Positions 16,835-25,832 of a stretch of DNA of 64,000 nucleotides are shown one piece after another. Each line of letters begins with the position of its first letter. Positions within the stretch are counted from its first letter, which is position 1. The DNA is taken from NCBI RefSeq assembly GCF_013128195.2, contig NZ_CP053452.2, positions 868,001 to 932,000 on the forward strand. The letters are read 5' to 3'. The notes beneath the pieces were generated by a model. That model was not told the origin of the DNA and searched no databases. It worked only from the letters and a program-made list of their open reading frames with translations. The translations under genes were made by a program, and so were the position numbers. The stretch comes from Frigoriglobus tundricola (GTDB taxonomy: Bacteria; Planctomycetota; Planctomycetia; Gemmatales; Gemmataceae).

Positions 16835-17473
16835 TTACTCTGCGAGTTGCAGTTGCGATGCGATGTCGGGATCGGCCGGGCGGTACACCCGCTCGCGGGG
16901 CGTGATGAGTGCCGAGACCCCGCCGGACGAGAGCCGCGCCCGCTGCTCCGCGACGAATTCCGAGAGGTCGATGACCTCGACCAGCTCCCGCCGCCCGAAC
17001 GCCTCCAGTCGTTCTCCCCGAAGCCCCAACTGGATGGCCCGCCGCTCCAATTTGGCCCCGGAGGGGTGGTGGTCGGGATCCCACTGCACGCGCACCGACG
17101 AGCGGCCGACCCCGCGCGACCAATCCTCATGGGTCGCGAACTGCTTCCGGTCCCACGACGACGGCACGGCCGACGCGAGCAGGGAGTCGAAGAACGCCCG
17201 CCGGAGTCGCAGGGCGAGCGTGATTTCCTGCTCTTCTTTGGTGCCCCATCCGGAGCGGTACATCATCCACAGGAAGTTCGGCTTCACCCAGCTCATCCGG
17301 GAATAGCTGAAGTCGCCACCGAACGCCCCATGTTCAGCAGCGAACCGGCCGATACTCGGGCGGTACCCCTGGTACACGATAATCGTCTCGCTATCGAACT
17401 GGGCGAGGATGTGGCGCCCCTCCTTCGGCCACACTTTTACTTGCTCAGAGTACGGCTCCGTGATCAGTTCCAC
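16835..17473 (-). CDS. DUF4291 domain protein
   Basis: This 212-residue protein matches the uncharacterised DUF4291 family. It shows ILAQFDSETIIVYQGYRPSI near the N terminus, then SYSRMSWVKPNFLWMMYRSG, WGTKEEQEITLALRLRRAFF, VRVQWDPDHHP and a closing region rich in Arg and acidic residues. The biochemical role of the family is unknown to me. The start is GTG 17473, chosen because GGAGG stands eight bases before it. It lies downstream of another minus-strand small gene with a 94-base gap, so the two may be cotranscribed. Confidence 0.85.
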   Translation of the reverse strand: MELITEPYSEQVKVWPKEGRHILAQFDSETIIVYQGYRPSIGRFAAEHGAFGGDFSYSRMSWVKPNFLWMMYRSGWGTKEEQEITLALRLRRAFFDSLLASAVPSSWDRKQFATHEDWSRGVGRSSVRVQWDPDHHPSGAKLERRAIQLGLRGERLEAFGRRELVEVIDLSEFVAEQRARLSSGGVSALITPRERVYRPADPDIASQLQLAE

Positions 17474-17567
17474 CCAAAAGTCCTCCGGTTGAAGAATGAA
17501 CCTGGCTCACCAACCCCACTACGACATCCGAGTACTGCCGATCTGACAGGTGAGTAGGGGGAATGAA

Positions 17568-17975
17568 TCAGGTCACCCAGTCTGGTGCCGTTCCGCGTTC
17601 AGCCCGACGCATGTGACTGGCAACCACACGCGCCAGTTCCTCGAACGACACCCCGGAGCCTCGGCCCGCTAGTTCGTTGCGCGACTCGCTACTCACAGGC
17701 GGAGGCAGTTCCAACTCGTAACCAAAACGACCGGGCGGCTCGGCATAGGTGCTGATGTAGACCAGCACACCAGGGACACTGGGGCTGGAGATGCCTACCG
17801 CCCAAGGGTCGGCTTCCCAGTGATCAGTGAGAACGAACGCCTCGGGACCGAGCCGTGACCACAACCGGTCAAGGACCTCGAGGATGGACGAGTTCTTGTC
17901 GGGCCCCGCAATCACCGGAAGTGCTCCGAGTTCGAACCAACACCCACGTTCGCAACGCAAGATGCCTTTCTCCAC
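17568..17975 (-). CDS. Conserved-looking hypothetical protein
   Basis: This is a 135-residue protein of unrecognised family. It has an N-terminal Cys pair (LRCERGC), an alternating hydrophobic middle ([18 protein letters not shown], then [20 protein letters not shown]) and a C-terminal helix. It has no signal peptide or membrane segment. Codon use resembles its neighbours. The size, mixed strands and position near DUF4291 would suit a cytoplasmic accessory or immunity-type protein, but nothing proves that. The only start in frame is GTG 17975, without a strong Shine-Dalgarno, so the N terminus is uncertain. Confidence 0.55.
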   Translation of the reverse strand: MEKGILRCERGCWFELGALPVIAGPDKNSSILEVLDRLWSRLGPEAFVLTDHWEADPWAVGISSPSVPGVLVYISTYAEPPGRFGYELELPPPVSSESRNELAGRGSGVSFEELARVVASHMRRAERGTAPDWVT

Positions 17976-18127
17976 TACCGTCCCACGGCCCGTTCAGACT
18001 GTCAAGGCGGTCGATTCCCCTGCAACCGCCTCATGGAAGCCCCGCGCCGATTGACCACTTCCGTTGTGGCCGGTACGATCACATCTGTAACCTTGATGAC
18101 ACGTTCCGAATAGCGCTCGCGGTGACA

Positions 18128-18985
18128 ATGTTCACAAAGCGGATCATCCCTTGCCTCGATGTGGACCGCGGGCGGGTGGTAAAAGGCACGAATTTCGTAG
18201 GCTTGCGCGACGCCGGCGACCCGGTCGAGGTCGCCCGCCGCTACGACGAGCAGGGCGCCGACGAACTGGTGTTCCTCGACATCTCGGCCAGCCACGAGGG
18301 CCGGGCGATCATGCTCGAGATGGTGCGCCGCGTGGCCGAACAGGTCTTCATGCCGTTCACCGTCGGCGGCGGCATCCGCACGATCGAGGACGCGACGCAA
18401 CTGATTCAGGCCGGCGCGGAAAAGGTGAGTCTCAACTCGGCCGCCGTGAAAACGCCCGAACTGATCGCTGAAGTGTCGCGCAAGTTCGGCACCTGTGCCA
18501 CGGTGGTGAACATCGACCCCAAACGAGTTCGGCGCGCGGAGTTCGCAGCGCGGAGTGAGCAAGCCCGCGGCCTCTTGCCTTTGCACTCCGGGTTCCGCGC
18601 TCCGGGTTCCGAGTCCGACGAGGTGTGGGAGGTCCACATCAACGGCGGCCGCGTGCCGACGGGGCTGGACGCGGTCGCCTGGGCGCGGCGGGTGGTCGAA
18701 CTCGGGGCCGGCGAAATCGTCCTCACATCGATGGACGCCGACGGCACGAAGAACGGGTACGACCTGCCGATGCTCGAGGCCGTGAGCCGGGCGGTGAACG
18801 TGCCGGTGGTCGCCAGCGGCGGGGCCGGGCACCCCGAGCACCTGCGGCGCGCCTTCGAGGCGGGCGCCGACGCGGCCCTCGCCGCCAGCATCTTCCACTA
18901 CAACGAGTTTTCGATCCCGGACACGAAAGCGTACCTGGCCGCGAAAGGGGTTCCCGTTCGCGTCGTCCCTTCCACACGCGCTTAG
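18128..18985 (+). CDS. hisF: Imidazole glycerol phosphate synthase cyclase subunit with in-frame insertion
   Basis: This is a 285-residue TIM barrel; HisF is usually about 255. It closes the imidazole ring in histidine synthesis using ammonia from HisH. Both catalytic aspartates fall at their standard numbers: Asp11 in [10 protein letters not shown] and Asp130 in VVNIDPKRV. Phosphate-binding stretches [26 protein letters not shown] and [13 protein letters not shown] are intact. Residues 133-164, directly after the catalytic Asp130, derive from a palindromic repeat and read as low-complexity [11 protein letters not shown]-like sequence. Normal HisF sequence resumes at [10 protein letters not shown]. 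No other his gene is adjacent. ATG 18128 matches the conserved [11 protein letters not shown] start. Confidence 0.95.
   Translation: MFTKRIIPCLDVDRGRVVKGTNFVGLRDAGDPVEVARRYDEQGADELVFLDISASHEGRAIMLEMVRRVAEQVFMPFTVGGGIRTIEDATQLIQAGAEKVSLNSAAVKTPELIAEVSRKFGTCATVVNIDPKRVRRAEFAARSEQARGLLPLHSGFRAPGSESDEVWEVHINGGRVPTGLDAVAWARRVVELGAGEIVLTSMDADGTKNGYDLPMLEAVSRAVNVPVVASGGAGHPEHLRRAFEAGADAALAASIFHYNEFSIPDTKAYLAAKGVPVRVVPSTRA
18524..18617. repeat. Palindromic repeat inserted in frame within hisF
   Basis: Left arm 18524-18562 and right arm 18580-18617 are imperfect reverse complements sharing the gcggagttcgcagcgcggag type unit. They are related to the bioDA linker repeat at 9403-9506 but more diverged. 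The reading frame is open throughout. Confidence 0.82.
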
Positions 18986-19033
18986 TCCGGTGCCACGAGT
19001 TCGCCACAGCACCCAACCGAGGAGTTGACGTTC

Positions 19034-20227
19034 ATGCCGCCCCCCGCTTCGCCGCCGCCGCCCCCGGCCCCGTATGTGCCCATTTCGATCAACTCGCCGG
19101 AACCGGGGCTGAAGGTCGCCGCGCTCCCGCCGGGCGAGCCGCAGATCAACCAGTTGTTCCGCACGGTGATGCTGCACAAGGGCTCCGACCTGCACCTGAA
19201 GTCCGGCCTGCCGGGCATGATGCGGCTCCGCGGCGTCATCCAGAAGATGAACACGCCGGTCCTCACGCAGGAGACGCTCGAAAAGCTCATCTTCCCCATA
19301 CTGCGCGAGAAGGACAAAAAGGTTCTGGAGGACACCGGCGGGGCCGACTTCGCCCACGTGATCGGTAACGACGAGGCCCGCTACCGCGTGAACCTGCTGA
19401 AGCAGCGCGGCCGGTTCGCGATGGTCGCCCGGCTCGTGAACCAGACCATCCCGACGTTCGAGAAGCTCGGCCTGCCGGCGACCATCGAAAAACTGTGCCA
19501 CTACGAACAGGGCATGGTGCTGCTCGCCGGCGTGACCGGGTCGGGCAAATCGACCACCATCGCGTCGATGCTCGACTACATGAACCAGACCGAGGCGCTG
19601 CACATCCTCACGATCGAGGACCCGATCGAGTTCGTGTTCACGGACAAGATGTCCATCGTGAACCAGCGCGAGGTGTACATCGACGTGTGCGACTGGCACA
19701 CCGCCCTCAAGCACGCGGTCCGCGAGGACCCGGACGTGATCCTCGTGGGCGAGATGCGGGACTCCGAAACGTTCGAGTCGGCGGTCCACGCGGCCGAAAC
19801 CGGGCACGTCGTGTTCGGGACGATTCACGCCTCGAACGCGTACAGCACGGTGGACCGCATCCTGGGCCTGTTTCCGCCGAGCCAGCACGGGGCCGTGCGC
19901 CAGTCGCTCGTGTTCAACCTGCGGGCGGTGGTGGCCCAGAAGCTCGTGCCGTCGTGCATCCCGGGCGTGTCGCGGGTGCCCACGAACGAGATCATGATCG
20001 TTAACCCGACGATCCGCGAGATCATCCTGAAGGCCCAGGACGCGAAGCTCCTGGACGCGATCCGCGCGTTCTACAACGAAGGCATGATGGACTTCAACAA
20101 GAACCTGGAAGACCTGTGCCTCGGCGGGCGCATCGATAAGGCGACGGCGCTGGAGTTCTCGCCGAACCCCGAGCAGCTCCGCATGGCCCTCAAGGGCATC
20201 AAGGTGGCCGCGAGCGGTCTGGTGTAA
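19034..20227 (+). CDS. pilT: PilT-like type IV pilus retraction ATPase
   Basis: This 397-residue secretion ATPase opens with a proline-rich segment of about 20 residues. An N-terminal domain follows with KGSDLHLKSGLPGMMRLRG. The core carries Walker A GVTGSGKSTTIASML, the Asp box ILTIEDPIEFVF, Walker B region DPDVILVGEMRDSET, and the His box TGHVVFGTIHAS. PilT hexamers disassemble pili and drive twitching motility or DNA uptake. No pilin or other pil gene is in the window. ATG 19034 was chosen over an in-frame TTG at 19025 because GAGGAG lies just upstream at normal spacing. Confidence 0.9.
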   Translation: MPPPASPPPPPAPYVPISINSPEPGLKVAALPPGEPQINQLFRTVMLHKGSDLHLKSGLPGMMRLRGVIQKMNTPVLTQETLEKLIFPILREKDKKVLEDTGGADFAHVIGNDEARYRVNLLKQRGRFAMVARLVNQTIPTFEKLGLPATIEKLCHYEQGMVLLAGVTGSGKSTTIASMLDYMNQTEALHILTIEDPIEFVFTDKMSIVNQREVYIDVCDWHTALKHAVREDPDVILVGEMRDSETFESAVHAAETGHVVFGTIHASNAYSTVDRILGLFPPSQHGAVRQSLVFNLRAVVAQKLVPSCIPGVSRVPTNEIMIVNPTIREIILKAQDAKLLDAIRAFYNEGMMDFNKNLEDLCLGGRIDKATALEFSPNPEQLRMALKGIKVAASGLV

Positions 20228-20260
20228 ACCTGGACCGATCGCTCAACCTCGGAGCGACTC

Positions 20261-22138
20261 ATGGCAACGGCGGTCCGGCTCGTCGCGTCTCTGGCCGCCG
20301 CGCTGTTCGCGAGCGCTCCCGCTGTCGCGCAGCCGACCGCCCCGCCACCACACCCCGTGCTCGCGGATGTAGCGAAGGAATACAAGCGGCTCGGCCTCCC
20401 GCTCCCGCCGGCGCACGCGGAACTGGTGCGGATCAACCGGGATCGGTACAGCGCGTTCCACCCAGAAGATCTGCCCGAGGAGCGGTACGACGTTGCCTAT
20501 CGCGTCCCTGCTGCGAAGTCGGGAGGCCGCGTCCGTTACTGGGAAGTCGAATACCGCGGAGTCGGCCTGCGGGAGCGGGAATACGTCGAACCGGCCGCCG
20601 TGGAAGGCGCCGAGTCCACGTCCGACGTCATGCGTGCGGTCGCTTTTCGCGATGGCGACTATTTGCTCGCCTTCGCGGTGCAGTGCCAGGAACGCGGGCG
20701 ATTCGATCTCGCGACTCGACTCTATGCCCAGGCGCGTGAGGAGTTCGGCGAAGACGAAAAGCCGCTCACGGTGTTCGAGAACCTCCACCTCATTGCTTGG
20801 GTGTACTGGCGCAAGCAGACGACGGAGCGCGGTACGGACCGGGCGCAAGACCTTCGTCGTCTGCTGGAGCTGGCGGAGGAAGATCCGAGCCTGCGGACGC
20901 CGTCCAACGATCGTTTCCTCCGCCGCCTCGAACGGACCGTCGCCCCCCGCAAGTCGAAGCCCGGGACGGTCGAGGCGCTGATCGACGAGCTGACCGAATA
21001 CTGGGACGATCCGTTGGGGTTTCCACAGAAGCCCGCCGAACGTGCCAGCTACTGGAAACTGGCCGAACTCGGGTTCGACGCCGTTCCCGCGCTCATCGAA
21101 CACCTCGGCGACGACCGGCTGACGCGGACGTACATCCCAGGCGCCCTACCGTTCGGAGGGGACGACCTGACGGTCGGGCACCTGTGTAGCCAGTTGCTCT
21201 TCGACCTCTCCGCCCGGACGATCGGGGGTAAATACTCGGAACTGGTCGACGACCGGCTCGACCCGGTCGAAGTTCGGAAGTGGTTCGAGAAGGCGAAGCA
21301 GGTCGGCGAAGAGAAATGGCTGCTGGACCATGCGCTTCCGTCGGACACGAGTAAGGCGATCGTGTATGACCGGGGCCGGGCGGTCATCTTCGGCAAGGCA
21401 TTCGAGAACCCGAGTTATTTCGAGCCCCACTTCGTTCGGGCGATCGGCGCGAAGTACCCGGCCCGGCTCGCGACAGTATACCGGGCGATGCTCAAAACCT
21501 CGGTCGCGGGCGGCCTGTTCAACGATTTCGTCACCGAGATCGTCGCGAGCAAGCTCCCGCGGGAGCAGACGTGCGCCCTTCTGGAGGAAGGGGCCGCGAG
21601 CGACGATCTCGATCACCGGCTCTTCGCGCTGAAGGGGCTCGCGCGACTCGATCGGGCGCTCCTTCGCAAACACCTGCGGGCCACGTTGAATCGCATCTGG
21701 CTCCTGGCCTGGCTCGGGCACTCGGATGTGCAGGGCGCATACGAGTTCGCCCGCTTGACCGAAGCGGCCGACGACCGCGCGTGCTGGGACGCGCTGGCAT
21801 TGGTGACCAAGAACGTTTCCGTGGAGTCGCGGATGAAGCTGATCTGGGGCATCGAACCGGAAGGACCGCCCGATCGGAAGGACCCTCGGCGGCTCCATCG
21901 CATCCGGTTTCTGGTGCAATTTCTCGGCGACCGAATTGTCGAAGTCGATGAAGAAGGAACCCGGACCGAGGTGCGCGATTACGCCGCGACCCAGCTCGCG
22001 GGTGTACTCGGGTTCACAATGAAGCGACGGGAGTTTAATTACACCCCTGTACATGACGGAAGTCGGGGGGTGTTCTCGCGCTCGTACTTCCGGGCGGCGG
22101 TATGGGAGGCCGCCGTGCGGGAACTCGACGAAAAATGA
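20261..22138 (+). CDS. Large exported helical protein, unknown function
   Basis: This 625-residue protein begins with a clear signal peptide (LVASLAAALFASAPAVAQ, cleavage likely after AVA). The remainder is largely alpha-helical. A TPR-like pair is at about 125-175 (DYLLAFAVQCQERGRFDLAT), and HEAT-like repeats run from about 255 to 520, including LGFDAVPALIEHLGDDRL, a segment typical of planctomycete HEAT proteins. It has no catalytic motif. It probably acts as a periplasmic scaffold, which is inference. A GGAG precedes the ATG. It follows pilT by 33 bases and could be cotranscribed. Confidence 0.7.
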   Translation: MATAVRLVASLAAALFASAPAVAQPTAPPPHPVLADVAKEYKRLGLPLPPAHAELVRINRDRYSAFHPEDLPEERYDVAYRVPAAKSGGRVRYWEVEYRGVGLREREYVEPAAVEGAESTSDVMRAVAFRDGDYLLAFAVQCQERGRFDLATRLYAQAREEFGEDEKPLTVFENLHLIAWVYWRKQTTERGTDRAQDLRRLLELAEEDPSLRTPSNDRFLRRLERTVAPRKSKPGTVEALIDELTEYWDDPLGFPQKPAERASYWKLAELGFDAVPALIEHLGDDRLTRTYIPGALPFGGDDLTVGHLCSQLLFDLSARTIGGKYSELVDDRLDPVEVRKWFEKAKQVGEEKWLLDHALPSDTSKAIVYDRGRAVIFGKAFENPSYFEPHFVRAIGAKYPARLATVYRAMLKTSVAGGLFNDFVTEIVASKLPREQTCALLEEGAASDDLDHRLFALKGLARLDRALLRKHLRATLNRIWLLAWLGHSDVQGAYEFARLTEAADDRACWDALALVTKNVSVESRMKLIWGIEPEGPPDRKDPRRLHRIRFLVQFLGDRIVEVDEEGTRTEVRDYAATQLAGVLGFTMKRREFNYTPVHDGSRGVFSRSYFRAAVWEAAVRELDEK

Positions 22139-22288
22139 GCTGCGGCCGCTTGAGTCTGTACCGAACGATTCGGCACTTGTGTGCGCTGCCGACAAATCGC
22201 GTAGACAAATTCGTGGTCTTCGCTTTAAGATGGGTGAGAAAGAAGTGCCCCGCACGGCGCCCGTTGCGCCACCCGCACCCGCTTACTG

Positions 22289-23833
22289 ATGGAGCCTGTG
22301 TTGACCCCCCCAACAAACGGGGACGACTGGACTGTTCCCGAAACCGGATCGAAACACGTCCCGTCCGACGAGCCGGTTGACGAACTGCCCCCCGATTCGG
22401 AAGCCGCAGCCGACGGCGAAGAGACCGACGACCCCGAATCGGAACCCGGCGACCCGGCGGACGACCCCGACCACGAATCGGCCCCGCCACCGGAAGTCGA
22501 TCCGGCCATGACGTTTGCGGATCTGAAGCTCATTCGGCCGCTGATGGACGCGATCACCCACGCCGGGTACACGCACCCCACGCCGATCCAGGAAGCCGTC
22601 ATCCCGCCGGCCCTCCGCGGCAAGGACGTGATCGGCCAGGCCCAGACCGGCACCGGGAAGACGGCCGCGTTCCTCATCCCCTTCCTCAACCGCTGGCGCC
22701 CGCACACCCTCAAGGGGCCGATCGGCCTCGTGATGACCCCCACCCGCGAACTCGCGCTCCAGATCGCCACCGAGGCCGACCGGCTCGCGCCGAGCACGAG
22801 GTTCCGGACCGTGCCCGTGTACGGCGGCACCGGGATGCAGCGCCAGCTCACCGGGCTGGCCCGCGGCTGCGACCTCGTGGCCGGGACGCCCGGCCGGGTC
22901 CTCGACCACCTCCAGCGCGGCTCGCTGTCGCTGTCCCAGGTCCGCTACGCGGTGCTAGACGAGGCCGACCGGATGCTGGACATCGGCTTCCGCGACGACA
23001 TCGAGCGCATCCTGAAGCGGTGCCCGACCGAGCGCCAGACGCTGCTCATGTCGGCCACCGTCCCGGACGCGATCAAGCGCCTCGTGAACCGGTACATGCG
23101 CGACCCGGTCCACCTGAACATGACGCCGGACACGCCCACGGTAGACAAGATCCGGCAGAGCTACTTCACCGTGGACGCGGACCGTAAGTTCGAGCTGCTC
23201 AAGCGCGTCGTCGAGCGCGAGAAGCCCCGCCAGTGCCTGATCTTCGTCGAACGGAAGCGCTGGGCCGACAACCTGTACCGCGACCTCAAGCGGGCGGTCC
23301 CGAAGGCCGCGGTGATCCACGGCGACCTGCCGCAGACGCAGCGCGAAAAGATCATGGCCGCGTTCCGCACCGGCGACATCAAGTACCTCATCGCGACCGA
23401 CGTGATGAGCCGCGGCATCGACGTGTCCGACCTGTCGCACGTCATCAACTACGACCTCCCGATGGACATCGAGAACTACGTCCACCGGATCGGCCGCACC
23501 GGGCGCATCGGCAAGGACGGGATCGCCATCTCGTTCGTGCTGCCGGAGCAGGGCGAGCTGCTGACCAACATCGAGATGATGATCAACCGCCTGATCGAGG
23601 CCGACCGGATCGAGGGGTTCGAGGCGGCCGCCCCGCGGGCGAACCGCCCGCCGGCGGAGGTGAAGGTGGTCTTCTCCGGCCTGGACTCCGTCAAGCCCCC
23701 CCCGAAACCCGACGGCGAGGACGACGGCTGGGGCGACGACGCGCCCCCGGCCGCACCGGCCGCCGGGGACGGCGATCAACCGAAGAAACCCGTATTCGGC
23801 CGCCGCAACAAGCGTTACAGCCAGCGGCTGTAA
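22289..23833 (+). CDS. DEAD-box ATP-dependent RNA helicase
   Basis: This 514-residue protein opens with an acidic, disordered N-terminal tail of about 70 residues rich in Asp, Glu and Pro. The helicase core then follows in order: F and Q-motif region HPTPIQEAVIPPALRGKDV, AQTGTGKT (I), PTRELALQ (Ia), TPGRVLDH (Ib), DEAD (II), SAT (III), TDVMSRGIDV (V) and HRIGRTGR (VI). The C-terminal tail is rich in Pro, Gly and Lys. It should unwind RNA duplexes in ribosome assembly or mRNA turnover, as RhlE-type helicases do. No strong Shine-Dalgarno is seen before the ATG, so the tail start is less certain than the core. Confidence 0.93.
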   Translation: MEPVLTPPTNGDDWTVPETGSKHVPSDEPVDELPPDSEAAADGEETDDPESEPGDPADDPDHESAPPPEVDPAMTFADLKLIRPLMDAITHAGYTHPTPIQEAVIPPALRGKDVIGQAQTGTGKTAAFLIPFLNRWRPHTLKGPIGLVMTPTRELALQIATEADRLAPSTRFRTVPVYGGTGMQRQLTGLARGCDLVAGTPGRVLDHLQRGSLSLSQVRYAVLDEADRMLDIGFRDDIERILKRCPTERQTLLMSATVPDAIKRLVNRYMRDPVHLNMTPDTPTVDKIRQSYFTVDADRKFELLKRVVEREKPRQCLIFVERKRWADNLYRDLKRAVPKAAVIHGDLPQTQREKIMAAFRTGDIKYLIATDVMSRGIDVSDLSHVINYDLPMDIENYVHRIGRTGRIGKDGIAISFVLPEQGELLTNIEMMINRLIEADRIEGFEAAAPRANRPPAEVKVVFSGLDSVKPPPKPDGEDDGWGDDAPPAAPAAGDGDQPKKPVFGRRNKRYSQRL

Positions 23834-23858
23834 CGCCGGATACGAAGAGCGCGCACCA

Positions 23859-23895
23859 GTGACCCGCCGGCGGAATCGAACCACCGGCGGGTCAC
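23859..23895 (+). terminator. Hairpin downstream of the DEAD-box gene
   Basis: A perfect 12-bp stem (gtgacccgccgg with ccggcgggtcac) encloses a 13-base loop, 26 bases after the stop codon. There is no T tract, so factor-independent termination is plausible but not certain. Confidence 0.6.
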
Positions 23896-23924
23896 AGGTG
23901 CGCATGTCACGCGAGCGGCGCGGC

Positions 23925-23969
23925 GTGAGCCCGTCGGTGATTGGTGACTCGTACCACCGGCGGGCTCAC
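23925..23969. terminator. Second related hairpin
   Basis: The stem gtgagcccgtcggtg (23925-23939) pairs with caccggcgggctcac (23955-23969) with one mismatch. It repeats the theme of the hairpin 30 bases upstream, suggesting a tandem terminator or a duplicated palindrome. The rest of the 23834-24212 gap shows no gene. Confidence 0.5.
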
Positions 23970-24148
23970 ACCGTGCCGCTGGCTTCTCGGGTCCGGCTCC
24001 TCACGGCATTTCGCTTTTGGCTCAATCATGTTTGTTAGAGGCTGGCCCGGTACGAAACGGTTGGGGTGAATTCCGGCCGGGCCGGGTGCGTCTAAATCTA
24101 CGAGAGGCGGTCGGCGCGGGCACGGTGTTCGGGGTTTCCGGAATCCCT

Positions 24149-24178
24149 TGGATGCGGCCCGGTCGGTGCGTGTAAAAT
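24149..24178 (+). promoter_or_regulatory. Possible sigma-70 type promoter of the ECF sigma gene
   Basis: TTGGAT at 24149-24154 and TAAAAT at 24173-24178 are spaced by 18 bases and end 34 bases before the ATG. They stand out in an otherwise GC-rich stretch. This is a pattern match only. Confidence 0.35.
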
Positions 24179-24212
24179 GAGCTGGTGAAGTCCGCCCGAC
24201 GGGTTCCGTTTC

Positions 24213-24797
24213 ATGCCGCTTGCCGCACCGCCCGCCGCCCCGTCGGACGCCGCGCTCCTGACGCGGTTCGCGGCCGGGGACCGCACGGCGCTCGACGACC
24301 TGTTCCGGCGCTACCGGAGCGTCGCGTACCGGGTCGCCTACCGCCTCCTCGGCCGCGAGGCCGACGCCCTCGACGCCGTTCAGGACGGGTTCGTGAACGC
24401 CCTGAAGCACCTGGACCGATTCGGCGGCCGCAGTTCGTTCAAGACGTGGCTGCTCCGGGTGGTTTGCAACGCGGCCCTCGATATCGGGCGGCAGCGGAAA
24501 CGGGCCGAGCGCGTGTCCCAGGCGCCACGCGACGCCGCGCCCGATCGTTTCGGGCCGGACGACCGGGCGCCCGCCGACGCCGGACTCGTGCGGGCCGACC
24601 TGCGGCGTATGATCGATGAGGCGCTCGCGCGGCTGCCCGAGCCCCAGCGCGAGACGTTCGTCTTGCACGTCGAGGGCGATCTGACCTACCGTGAGGTCGC
24701 CGACGCGCTAGGAATCTCGATCGGAACGGTAATGAGCCGCCTATTTTACGCCCGACAAAAACTCAAAGACCTCCTGGCCCACTGTCACCAGCCATGA
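24213..24797 (+). CDS. ECF-type RNA polymerase sigma factor
   Basis: This 194-residue protein has region 2 (LLTRFAAGDRTALDDLFRRY, then AYRLLGREADALDAVQDGF and SSFKTWLLRVVCNAALD) and region 4 (ALARLPEPQRETFVLHVEGD, then the helix-turn-helix YREVADALGISIGTVMSRLF). It should direct polymerase to a stress- or signal-specific regulon. The linker is rich in Arg, Pro and Asp. Its stop overlaps the next ATG as ATGA at 24794-24797, the common layout for an ECF sigma and its membrane partner. The Shine-Dalgarno is weak. Confidence 0.93.
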   Translation: MPLAAPPAAPSDAALLTRFAAGDRTALDDLFRRYRSVAYRVAYRLLGREADALDAVQDGFVNALKHLDRFGGRSSFKTWLLRVVCNAALDIGRQRKRAERVSQAPRDAAPDRFGPDDRAPADAGLVRADLRRMIDEALARLPEPQRETFVLHVEGDLTYREVADALGISIGTVMSRLFYARQKLKDLLAHCHQP

Positions 24798-25370
24798 CCG
24801 CTCCCCGCGAACCGGACGACCACGACCCGCTCGCCGCCTATGCCGACGGCGACCCGGACGCGGTTCGCGCTGCCGCACCGCCCGAACCGACCGAGGCGGA
24901 GTGGGATGCGGCCTGTTGGCGCATCGGCACGCGCCTCGGCGCGCCGCCGACGCCCGTACTCGCGGCGCGCCCTCGGCTTCGTACTCGCGGGCGCCGGGTC
25001 CGTGGCCGCCGCGGTCGCGTGGGCGGTCCTCGTCCCGGCGAGTCCGCCGGCCCCGCCGGTCAACCAACCGGGGCCGGAAGTGGTCGAGGTCGCTCCGCCG
25101 CCGAAGGCGCCGGTCGCGCCCCTCCCCCACGAATCCGCCCCCGATCCGCTCGCGGAGTTCGCCGTTCTCCCCGTCGCGCACGCGGACGAAGTCGTACTCA
25201 GCCGCGTCCCGGGCGACGGCTGGCTCCCGGTCGGCGCGGACCCCCTGCCCGGCACCCTCCCACTGGCGACCGTCGCCGACGTGCGCGTCGAGGACGCCGA
25301 AGCGACCTTTCCGAAGGTCGCTCCCGCCCCCGGTTACGCTCCGATGATCTTCGCCATCAAGCCCCGGTGA
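24794..25370 (+). pseudogene. Sigma-factor partner (anti-sigma-like membrane protein), split by a frame change
   Basis: Translation from ATG 24794 gives an acidic N-terminal domain (DPLAAYADGDPDAV, then PTEAEWDAACWRIGTRL), as in planctomycete proteins encoded after ECF sigma genes. After about 55 codons that frame turns Arg-rich. One base further on, the +1 frame continues sensibly with ALGFVLAGAGSVAAAVAWAV, a membrane segment, then a Pro-rich periplasmic region ending APMIFAIKPR and TGA 25370. The switch lies near 24956-24976, where third-position G/C bias moves from one frame to the other. The intact product would be about 191 residues. This could be a true mutation, an assembly error or recoding. 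Its role as anti-sigma is inferred from position. Confidence 0.7.
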
Positions 25371-25373
25371 GCC

Positions 25374-25814
25374 ATGTCCGCCTTTTTCCTCGCCGCCCTG
25401 CTCGTGCCGTGTTGTGGCGACGAGAAGCCGGTACACGTCACGGTCGTGATCGTCCTCGCCACCGACAAAAACGCCTCCGTCGATCCCAAATTGAAGGAAC
25501 TGGCAAAAGAGGTGCAGAAGCGCGACCCGAAGCTGACCGGCTTCAAGCTGGTCGCGACCGAGTGCAAGTCGATCCCCGTCGGCGACACGGCGACGATCAA
25601 CTTGACCGACAAGCAGGTGCTGAAACTGACCGTGGACCAGCAGAAGGACAAGGACGGGCGGATCAGCCTGACGCTCAACCCGCCGGGCATGGACGCGGTG
25701 ACCTACGCGTGCGCGTGCGACAAGTTCTTCCCCGTCGTCACGCCCCACCGCACCAAGTCCGGCGAGCAGCTCCTCATCGCCGTGATGGCGAAACCGTGTA
25801 CCGCCAAGAAGTGA
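25374..25814 (+). CDS. Small exported hypothetical protein
   Basis: This 146-residue protein starts three bases after the previous stop. It has a short hydrophobic N terminus with two cysteines (FFLAALLVPCCGDEK) that could be a signal peptide, though the lipobox is imperfect because Pro precedes Cys. The rest alternates strands and charged loops (VTVVIVLATDKNASVD, then FKLVATECKSIPVGDTA) and ends with a CACDKFFPV pair of cysteines. It was not recognised. The first part recalls periplasmic proteins that report on sigma partners, but that is only position-based. It is likely in one transcript with the sigma gene. Confidence 0.7.
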   Translation: MSAFFLAALLVPCCGDEKPVHVTVVIVLATDKNASVDPKLKELAKEVQKRDPKLTGFKLVATECKSIPVGDTATINLTDKQVLKLTVDQQKDKDGRISLTLNPPGMDAVTYACACDKFFPVVTPHRTKSGEQLLIAVMAKPCTAKK

Positions 25815-25832
25815 CGGGCGCCCGCCGCCGGG

